Assembly (NCBI RefSeq): GCF_902141855.1
Contig: NZ_CABFVH010000026.1
Coordinates: 18,394-82,393 of the forward strand
Origin: Methylobacterium dankookense
GTDB lineage: Bacteria; Pseudomonadota; Alphaproteobacteria; Rhizobiales; Beijerinckiaceae
Direction: 5' to 3'
DNA length: 64,000 nt
Positions 58,301 to 64,000 of the stretch are shown here, one piece after another. A program made the translations under genes and the position numbers. Numbering within the stretch: the stretch's first letter is position 1; the number at the start of each line of letters is the position of its first letter. The notes beneath the pieces are model-generated. The model was not told where the DNA came from. It saw only the letters and a program-made list of their open reading frames with translations, and searched no databases.

Positions 58301-59104
58301 TCAGGCATGGGCGGGCTCCCCCGTGACGATCGCGCGGGCGCGCTTGCCGTGGAAATACGAGCGCAGCCAGGGATGGTCGTGGCTGAGCATGTGCTCGATC
58401 GGCCCTGCCGCGATGATCTGTCCGTCGCCGAGCGCCGCGATGCGGTCGCAGGCGGTGTAGAGGCTGTCGAGGTCGTGCGTCACCATGAAGACGGTGAGCC
58501 CGAGCGTCTGCTTCAGGGTCGCGACGAGGTCGTCGAACTCGCCCGCGCCGATCGGGTCGAGGCCCGAGGTCGGCTCGTCGAGGAACAGGATCTCCGGGTC
58601 GAGCGCCAGCGAGCGGGCGAGCGCCGCGCGCTTGATCATGCCGCCGGACAGCTCGGACGGGTACTTGTCCGCGGCCTCGGGCTTGAGGCCGACCATCTCG
58701 ATCTTGAGCCGCGCGAACTCGTCGAGCAGGCGCTCGGACAGGTTCAGGTGCTCGCGCATCGGCACCTGGATGTTCTGCTTGACGGTGAGCGCCGAGAACA
58801 GGGCGCCGTGCTGGAACAGCACGCCCCAGCGCTGCTCGATCCGGCGGCGCTCGGCCAGCGTCATCCCGTCCATGTCCTGGCCGAACACCTCGATCGTGCC
58901 CGAGCGCTTGGGCACGAGGCCGAGGATGGTGCGGGTCAGCACCGACTTGCCCTGGCCGGAGGGCCCGACGAAGCCGAGGATCTCGCCGCGGCGGATGTCG
59001 AGGTTGAGGCCCTTGAGGATCGTGCGGTCGCGAAAGCCCACGACGAGGTCGCGCACGCGAATGATCGGGTCGGCCTCTTCAGGTCTGGTGAGTTCTGCGC
59101 GCAT
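58301..59104 (-). CDS. mlaF: ABC transporter ATPase (MlaF-like)
   Basis: A 267-residue ATPase: Walker A 'GPSGQGKS' at 47-54, signature 'LSGGMIKRAALARS', Walker B 'PEILFLDEPTSGLDP' and H-loop 'VFMVTHD'. 'GPSGQGKS' and 'SGGMIKRAALAR' are typical of the Mla/Ttg2A class. It powers the MlaE permease in moving phospholipid to or from the MCE protein. It follows mlaE by seven bases. Confidence 0.94.
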   Translation of the reverse strand: MRAELTRPEEADPIIRVRDLVVGFRDRTILKGLNLDIRRGEILGFVGPSGQGKSVLTRTILGLVPKRSGTIEVFGQDMDGMTLAERRRIEQRWGVLFQHGALFSALTVKQNIQVPMREHLNLSERLLDEFARLKIEMVGLKPEAADKYPSELSGGMIKRAALARSLALDPEILFLDEPTSGLDPIGAGEFDDLVATLKQTLGLTVFMVTHDLDSLYTACDRIAALGDGQIIAAGPIEHMLSHDHPWLRSYFHGKRARAIVTGEPAHA

Positions 59105-59111
59105 GTCCGGC

Positions 59112-60263
59112 TCAGAAATCGATCGCCGCGAAGAAGACGGCGAACAGGCCGTCCAGGACGATCACCATGAAGATGGACTTGACGACTGAGGCGGTGACGT
59201 GGCGGCCGAGGGATTCGGCCGAGCCTTCCACGGCGAAGCCCTCGATCGTCGCGATGATGCCGATGGTGAGGGCCATGAAGGGCGCCTTGATCAGGCCGAC
59301 GAAGACGTGGTGCAGGCCGACCGCGGCCTGGAGCCGGGCCAGGAACTGGTCGAGCGTCAGCCCGCCATAGGCCATGGCGGTGAGGCCGCCGCCCAGCAGC
59401 GCGGCGAGCGCGCCGATCAGGGTCAGCATCGGCAGGCCGACCACCAGGGCGAGGATGCGCGGGACGATCAGCACCTCGACGGGGTCGAGGCCCATGACGC
59501 GCAGGGCGTCGACCTCCTCGCGCATGCGCATGGAGCCGATCTCGGCGGTGAAGGCCGAGCCGGAGCGGCCCGCCACCATGATCGAGGTGAGGAGCACGCC
59601 GAGTTCGCGCAGGATCAGCAGGCCGATCAGATTGACCACGAAGGCCTGCGCGCCGAAGCGCTGCAACTGGAAGATGCCCTGCTGCGCGACGATGCCGCCG
59701 ACGAGGAACGAGATCAGGATGATGATCGGCGCGCCGCGCAGCGCCACCTGCTCGACTTGGTTGACGAAGGCGCTGGTGCGGAAGCTGCGCGGCCGCGCCG
59801 CGACCCGTCCGCAGGCCGTCACCACCTCGCCGAGGAAGGCGATCCCGGTGACGATGTCCTGCCCGCCCCCGGCCACGCGGCGGCCGAGCCCGTCGAGCAG
59901 GCCGTAGAGATAGCCGTGGCGGGGGCCGGCCGCCGCTTCCGGCTCGCGCAGGCCCACCTCGCCGAGCAGGATGCGGTGCTCGGGCCGCGCCCCGGCATAG
60001 CCGAGCCGGCCACCGGCTGCCTCGATCTCGCCGCGGGTCCGCTCCAGCACCCAGGCGCCCAGCGTGTCGAGGCGCTCGACATGGGTGAGATCGACGACGA
60101 TCGCCCGGCCCGCGCCGGCCGCGGCGATGCGCGCGGCGGCGGCCTCAACGGCGGCGCCCTGGTCGGTCGTCCAGCGCCCGTCGAGGGCGAGACGGCCGTC
60201 GGCCTCCGCCGCGACGCGCGCGCCCGCTTCCTCGCCCGTCCGGGCTCGCGCGGCGCTCAGCAC
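59112..60263 (-). CDS. mlaE: ABC lipid transport permease with STAS-like N terminus (MlaE-like)
   Basis: About 383 residues from GTG 60263. The N-terminal ~100 residues look STAS-like ('RAIVVDLTHVERLDTLGAWVLERTRGEIEAAGG'), as in many alphaproteobacterial MlaE proteins. The permease follows: 'FVNQVEQVALRGAPIIILISFLVGGIVAQQGIFQLQRFGAQ', 'LLILRELGVLLTSIMVAGRSGSAFTAEIGSMRMREEVDALRVMGLDPVEVLIVPR', and three further helices. The start is uncertain: a strong AGGAGG (60305-60310) stands nine bases before an ATG at 60295 that is out of frame and ends after 12 codons, overlapping the GTG. Either there is a leader peptide or a one-base frameshift near 60260. Confidence 0.85.
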   Translation of the reverse strand: MLSAARARTGEEAGARVAAEADGRLALDGRWTTDQGAAVEAAAARIAAAGAGRAIVVDLTHVERLDTLGAWVLERTRGEIEAAGGRLGYAGARPEHRILLGEVGLREPEAAAGPRHGYLYGLLDGLGRRVAGGGQDIVTGIAFLGEVVTACGRVAARPRSFRTSAFVNQVEQVALRGAPIIILISFLVGGIVAQQGIFQLQRFGAQAFVVNLIGLLILRELGVLLTSIMVAGRSGSAFTAEIGSMRMREEVDALRVMGLDPVEVLIVPRILALVVGLPMLTLIGALAALLGGGLTAMAYGGLTLDQFLARLQAAVGLHHVFVGLIKAPFMALTIGIIATIEGFAVEGSAESLGRHVTASVVKSIFMVIVLDGLFAVFFAAIDF

Positions 60264-60352
60264 GCGGGCCCTCCGATGGTGGCTGCCAGGATCATCACGC
60301 GGCCCCTCCTGCGCCGCTCTTATGTCCAGATTAGGGTTACGGGATTCTATGC

Positions 60353-61543
60353 TTACGGTTGCAATGTGTGCCCGCGCACGCGCCGCGCCGCCAGGACCGT
60401 GAGCGCGAGGCCGGTGGCAGCGAGCGGCGCCATCAGCGCGAAGGCCACGGGCCCGCCGCTGCGATAGGCGAAGCCGGAGAGCAGGGTGGCCGAGGCCGAG
60501 ACCGTGGCGTTGACCGCGCTCACCGTGCCCTGCGCCCGGCCGCGGGCGCCCTCCGGGCTGAACCCCGAGACGGCGGCCATGGCGCCGAGCTGCGTCGCCC
60601 CGAAGGTGAAGCCGTGGAGCGCCTGCAGCAGGACGAGCAGGACGAGCGAATCCCCGAACGCGTAGAGCCCGAGCGCCCGGACCAGCGCGGCGAGCCCGCC
60701 GAGACCGAGCAGCCGGAAGGGCGTGCGCCAGCGTGCCGGTAGCCGGCCGATCAGGGCGAACAGCACGATCTCCGAGAGGACGCCCACCGCCCAGAGCCCG
60801 CCGACCGTCGCGGTGGAATGGCCGAGCCCGGTCCAGTGGATGCTGCCGAAGCCGTAGATCGCGGCGTGGCTCGCCTGGATCGCGCCCGCCGCGCCGATGC
60901 AGAGCCAGAGATGGAGCGGCAGGCGCGGGCGCGGCCCCTCCGGGACGGTGCTCGGCGGCGGCGCCACCGAGCGGCTGCGATGGGCGACGAGGCAGGCGAT
61001 CAGGGCGAGCCCGGTCAGCAGCAGCGGCACCGCGATCTCTCCGCCGAGCGCACCGAGCAGCGCGCCCCCGATGAGGTTCGCGGCGAGGAAGGCGATCGAG
61101 CCGGCCATGCGGATGCGGGCATAGTCGAGCCGCGGCCGGGCCCGCACCGCGGCAAGCGTCAGGAAGTCGATGCTCGGCACAAGCGGCGCCGCCGCCACCG
61201 CGTTGAGCACGGTGAGCGCGGCGAGGAGCGGCCAGCCGAGCGGGGCGGCGGCCGGCATCAGCAGGTAGGTCAGCGCGACCCCGAGGCTGCCGGCGACGAT
61301 CAGCCGGCGCGGGCCGACGCCGCGGTCGATCAGGCTCATCAGCGGCGCGGTGGCGACGATGCGCGTCGCGATCGGCAGCGCCAGCAGCAGGCCGATCACC
61401 GTGGCGTCGAGGCCGAGCGCGTCGAGCCAGACTGGCATGAACGGCATGGCGATGCCGATCTCCACGAACACCACGGCGTAGAGCAGCGACAGGCGGAAGG
61501 CGCCGGGTTCCGGCGCCGGGGTGGGTGCAGGGGAGGGAGGCAA
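60353..61543 (-). CDS. MFS transporter (MFS_1-like)
   Basis: A 396-residue membrane protein with about twelve helices. Opening 'LSLLYAVVFVEIGIAMPFMPVWLDALGL', 'LPIATRIVATAPLMSLIDRGVGPRRLIV', and 'GFTFGATQLGAMAAVSGFSPEGARGRAQG' resemble the 3-phenylpropionate/HcaT-like MFS_1 group. Substrate unknown. Ends 89 bases before the mlaE start and has its own upstream region, so linkage to the Mla genes is uncertain. Confidence 0.9.
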   Translation of the reverse strand: MPPSPAPTPAPEPGAFRLSLLYAVVFVEIGIAMPFMPVWLDALGLDATVIGLLLALPIATRIVATAPLMSLIDRGVGPRRLIVAGSLGVALTYLLMPAAAPLGWPLLAALTVLNAVAAAPLVPSIDFLTLAAVRARPRLDYARIRMAGSIAFLAANLIGGALLGALGGEIAVPLLLTGLALIACLVAHRSRSVAPPPSTVPEGPRPRLPLHLWLCIGAAGAIQASHAAIYGFGSIHWTGLGHSTATVGGLWAVGVLSEIVLFALIGRLPARWRTPFRLLGLGGLAALVRALGLYAFGDSLVLLVLLQALHGFTFGATQLGAMAAVSGFSPEGARGRAQGTVSAVNATVSASATLLSGFAYRSGGPVAFALMAPLAATGLALTVLAARRVRGHTLQP

Positions 61544-61655
61544 GACCTGAGATGGGGGCGTAAGCGCCCGTTAAACAGCTTGGATCAAAGTGTATGCAGC
61601 GCGTGTGCCGGCCTGTGCGGGCCGCGGCGCGCCGAGTTCCGTGAGGACGCGTAGC

Positions 61656-62777
61656 ATGTCCGGCACCCAGTCGCCCATCCTCTTCGCCCCGGACGCCTAC
61701 GACGTGATCGCGGCGGCGATGACCGAGAGCGAGCGCGGGCGCTGGTTCCTGGAGGAGCATGCCCGCCGCAGCCGCGGGCCGGACACCGTGACCCTCCTCG
61801 ACGCGATCGGCCGGATCGAGAACGCGATCACGGCGCAGCGCGGCCCGGAGGATGTCGGGCACCTGCGCGGCAGCCTCCTCGACATGGCCAACGCGATCAG
61901 CCGGACCAAGGCCGAGATCGCGGCGATCAGCGTGCCGGAGCAGGACCAGAGCCGGCTCGGCGTCGCCTCGGAGGCGCTCGACGCCATCGTGCGCACCACC
62001 GAGCGCGCCACCTCGGACATCCTCGGCGCCGCCGAGGACGTGCAGGAGACCGCCTGGACCCTGCGCGAGCGCGGCGTCGACGCGGATGTCTGCGACCGGC
62101 TCGACCGGCACGCCACCCAGATCTACACGGCCTGCTCGTTCCAGGACCTGACGGCGCAGCGCATCAGCCGCATCGTGAATACCCTGCGCTACCTGGAAGA
62201 CCGCCTGAGCGCGATGATCACGATCTGGGACAGCGCGGACGAGCGCATCCCGCCCGGCCCCGAGACGGCCCCGCGCGCCGCCGCGGTCCCGATCGACCTG
62301 AGCCAGAGCGACGTCGACCGCTTCATCGACATGCAGGGCGACGTGCAGGCCCCCGAGGCGGCAGGTGCGATTGCCCGCGCGCCGATCCTTCTCGACGAGA
62401 CGATCGACTTCCTCCCCGCCGCCGAGATGCCGGAGGCGTTCGAGGCTGAGGAGGCTACCGACACGGCCGCGCTCGACGAGGCCTTCTCCGTCGATGCGGA
62501 CGAACTGGCCTTCGCGGAGGAGGCCGACGACGACCTCGCTTTCGCGGCCGAGGAGCCCGCCGCCGAGGCCGCCGGCATCGAGACCGCCGAGACCGGGATC
62601 GTGGCCGACCTCGATGACCTCGCCTTCGCGATCGAGACCGAGACCGAGACCGTCGCCGAGCCGGAGGAGCCGGCCTCGGCCGAGCCGCGCCCTGCTAATC
62701 CGGCGCGCCAGACGGAGCTGGACCTCGGCGACATCGACCTGCTCAGCATCGAGGAGAAGCTGGCTCTGTTCTCCTGA
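61656..62777 (+). CDS. CheZ-like phosphatase family protein
   Basis: A 373-residue protein. Residues ~30-190 form a helical domain with 'CSFQDLTAQRISRIVNTLRYLEDRL', which closely matches the CheZ active-site helix (E. coli 'DFQDLTGQVIKRM'), including the Asp and Gln that act on phospho-CheY. The second half is a long acidic, low-complexity linker, and the last ~20 residues ('ELDLGDIDLLSIEEKLALFS') may bind a partner, as the CheZ C terminus binds CheY. No chemotaxis gene adjoins it; two CheB-type genes lie 57 kb away in this window. Confidence 0.8.
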   Translation: MSGTQSPILFAPDAYDVIAAAMTESERGRWFLEEHARRSRGPDTVTLLDAIGRIENAITAQRGPEDVGHLRGSLLDMANAISRTKAEIAAISVPEQDQSRLGVASEALDAIVRTTERATSDILGAAEDVQETAWTLRERGVDADVCDRLDRHATQIYTACSFQDLTAQRISRIVNTLRYLEDRLSAMITIWDSADERIPPGPETAPRAAAVPIDLSQSDVDRFIDMQGDVQAPEAAGAIARAPILLDETIDFLPAAEMPEAFEAEEATDTAALDEAFSVDADELAFAEEADDDLAFAAEEPAAEAAGIETAETGIVADLDDLAFAIETETETVAEPEEPASAEPRPANPARQTELDLGDIDLLSIEEKLALFS

Positions 62778-62871
62778 AGGCGACCGCGCGCCGCTGTCGC
62801 CGCGGCGCCCGCATCGGTCTATGGAGTCGGCTCGGTGCCGGGCTGCCCGGTACGCGCCACCAGCCCCGCCC

Positions 62872-63321
62872 GTGACCAAGCCCGTCCTGCATCTGCTCAA
62901 GCTCAGCGTCGGCCCGACCTCCATCGCCGACCTTGCCGACCGGCACGCCCGGTTCCGCGAGGAGGCCCTGCGCGAGGGCCGCGACCCATCACCCGTGCAC
63001 GTGACCCGGATGGTCCCGTCGCGGCGGGCCGAGATCGCCGGGCGCGGCTCGATCTTCTGGGTGATCAAGGGCACCCTGTGCTGCCGGCAGGTGCTGACCG
63101 CGATCGAGCCGGTGACCGGCACGGACGGCATCCCGCGCTGCCGCCTGGTGCTCGGGGATCGCCTGATCCCCGTGTCGCCGCGGCCCTGCCGCCCGTTCCA
63201 GGGCTGGCGCTACCTCGCGGCCAAGGACGCGCCCGTCGACCTCGACGCCGCCGCGGCGGGCGACCTCGCCGAGATGCCGGAGGCTCTGCGTCGCGAACTC
63301 GCCGGGCTCGGCCTGCTCTGA
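62872..63321 (+). CDS. DUF1489 family protein
   Basis: A 149-residue protein of the DUF1489 family, widespread in alphaproteobacteria: 'LHLLKLSVGPTSIADLADRHA', 'HVTRMVPSRRAEIAGRGSIFWVIKGTLCCRQVLTAIEPV', 'RPFQGWRYLAAKDAPVDL'. Function unknown. I use GTG 62872, which gives the usual N terminus; ATG 62821 would add 17 residues. The TGA stop is the first codon of the second 105-bp repeat. Confidence 0.85.
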   Translation: MTKPVLHLLKLSVGPTSIADLADRHARFREEALREGRDPSPVHVTRMVPSRRAEIAGRGSIFWVIKGTLCCRQVLTAIEPVTGTDGIPRCRLVLGDRLIPVSPRPCRPFQGWRYLAAKDAPVDLDAAAAGDLAEMPEALRRELAGLGLL

Positions 63322-63423
63322 GACCGCGTCCGGTCGATCAGACCGGACGCGGTCTCGGCCAAGCCCGCGCGGCGCTCGAGCGAAGGCGACATCCGCCACC
63401 CCGAAGGGATCACCCGGATGTCG
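63319..63423 (+). repeat. 105-bp dispersed repeat beginning at a stop codon, copy 2
   Basis: Same length and orientation as 37474-37578. The first stem is longer here: 16 perfect pairs (GAGACCGCGTCCGGTC and its complement) around GATCA. Both copies start with the TGA of the upstream gene. Confidence 0.9.
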
Positions 63424-63452
63424 CACGATGTGCCGCGGCCCCGCTCTTCGTC

Positions 63453-64000
63453 TCATGCCCCCTCGAAGCGCCCGCTCGCATGGGCGAGCATGGTGTAGAC
63501 CTTGCCCGTCTCCGAGGTGAGGTAGGCGTCGGCCCGGCGGGTGTCGGGGTCGTTCTTCATCACGTCCCCGAGCAGCCGCTCGAACTCGCCGACATAGCGG
63601 TCGACGGCGCGGCGGAACTCGACCTCGCCCCGGTAGCGGCGCTGGATCTCCGCGAAGGTCTGGCGACCCTGCGCGGTGTAGATCCGCGGCTGGAACAGGT
63701 TCGATTCGCCGCGGCGGTAGCGCTCCCACAGGTCCACGGCCGTGCGGTGGTCGATCATCCGGCCGATATCGTTCGAGATCGACTCGAGCGCGCGGGCGGG
63801 GTCGGCCGCCGGGGCCTGTCCGGTCCGGGCCGGAGCCTCCTCCTCCTCGTCGAGGGAGGCCCGGGTCAGCAGGTCGGAGAGCCAGCCGCTCTTGTCGGCC
63901 CCGGCCGCCGGGCGGCCGGCGCGGGGCGCTTCCGTCCGGGCCGGCGCCGGGTTGCGCGGCGCCGGTTGCGGGCTCGCCTGGGCCGCCGGCTGGCCGGCCG
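63453..64000 (-). CDS. hypothetical protein, 5' part outside the window
   Basis: The frame is open to the right edge, so only the last ~182 residues are visible. The outer part is Pro/Ala-rich and unstructured ('DEEEEAPARTGQAPAADPAR'). The end is a conserved domain: 'SISNDIGRMIDHRTAVDLWERYRRGESNLF', 'YTAQGRQTFAEIQRRYRGEVEFRRAVDRYVGEFERLL', 'AYLTSETGKVYTMLAHASGRF'. I have seen this C-terminal pattern in Rhizobiales proteins of unknown function, usually long with a disordered middle. An ATG at 63758 is internal. Confidence 0.7.
   Translation of the reverse strand, partial: AGQPAAQASPQPAPRNPAPARTEAPRAGRPAAGADKSGWLSDLLTRASLDEEEEAPARTGQAPAADPARALESISNDIGRMIDHRTAVDLWERYRRGESNLFQPRIYTAQGRQTFAEIQRRYRGEVEFRRAVDRYVGEFERLLGDVMKNDPDTRRADAYLTSETGKVYTMLAHASGRFEGA

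Noticed and set aside
59112..63131. Single 1339-codon minus-strand frame joining the permease to upstream DNA
   Set aside because: Only the last ~383 codons are a real protein; the rest is antisense to CheZ-like and DUF1489 genes and out of frame with the MFS gene.
1..64000. tRNA, rRNA, prophage or replication origin
   Set aside because: I saw no tRNA T-arm in intergenic DNA, no rRNA-like stretch, no phage structural or integrase genes, and no dnaA or parAB cluster.

Overview
The window is a high-GC, densely packed chromosomal segment that most resembles a Methylobacterium-type methylotrophic alphaproteobacterium (Rhizobiales). The main pointers are a two-subunit NAD-dependent formate dehydrogenase whose two proteins match the expected lengths of the tungsten enzyme FDH1 (572 and 990 residues), a formaldehyde-activating-enzyme paralogue, three genes of the PQQ 'quinoprotein relay' type, and families such as DUF6894, DUF2336, DUF1489 and HWE histidine kinases. 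No rRNA, tRNA or CRISPR array was seen. One intact insertion sequence (IS5 family) is present.

Layout. 0-9.4 kb: sensory genes (CheB-CheR-PAS-HWE kinase, a stand-alone CheB esterase, DUF6894), the IS5 element, and a hybrid histidine kinase broken by a one-base frameshift. 9.3-12 kb: PepSY membrane protein and an MFS transporter. 12.2-18.1 kb: methionine cycle unit (ArsR-methyltransferase fusion regulator of SahR type, metF, metH), with a perfect 20-bp palindrome over the regulator's start codon. 18.1-22.8 kb: VapBC toxin-antitoxin pair behind a long perfect inverted repeat, small secreted proteins, the Fae paralogue, a spermidine-synthase-like methyltransferase fold and a flavoprotein. 23-25.3 kb: TerC/Alx transporter and a glycosyltransferase. 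25.8-35.9 kb: probable formate dehydrogenase operon (small protein, fdh1B, fdh1A, a degenerate MoeA, a MoeA-periplasmic-binding-protein fusion, MobB, canonical MoeA), which couples the enzyme with its metal-cofactor maturation genes. 35.9-39 kb: gene-poor, lower-GC stretch with a HlyD remnant, small proteins and dispersed repeats. 39-44.1 kb: amidase/J-domain operon, glycine-zipper lipoprotein, solitary ureE, dusA. 44.6-47.7 kb: quinoprotein relay genes divergent from a TetR regulator. 47.7-55.5 kb: cofactor and modified-base genes (queC, queD, cobT, cobS, panB, a NadQ-like regulator, thiE, thiD). 55.6-64 kb: XRE-cupin regulator, Mla-type lipid transport operon, MFS transporter, CheZ-like phosphatase, DUF1489, and a truncated gene at the right edge.

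Three dispersed repeat families occur, each in two copies. All are built from hairpins and lie directly at gene 3' ends; in several cases the stop codon is the first part of the repeat. Base changes between copies are often compensatory, which suggests selected RNA or DNA secondary structure.

All family assignments are from reading motifs and from memory of the families; no database search was run. Start sites were chosen from ribosome-binding sequences, family length and overlap with neighbours.
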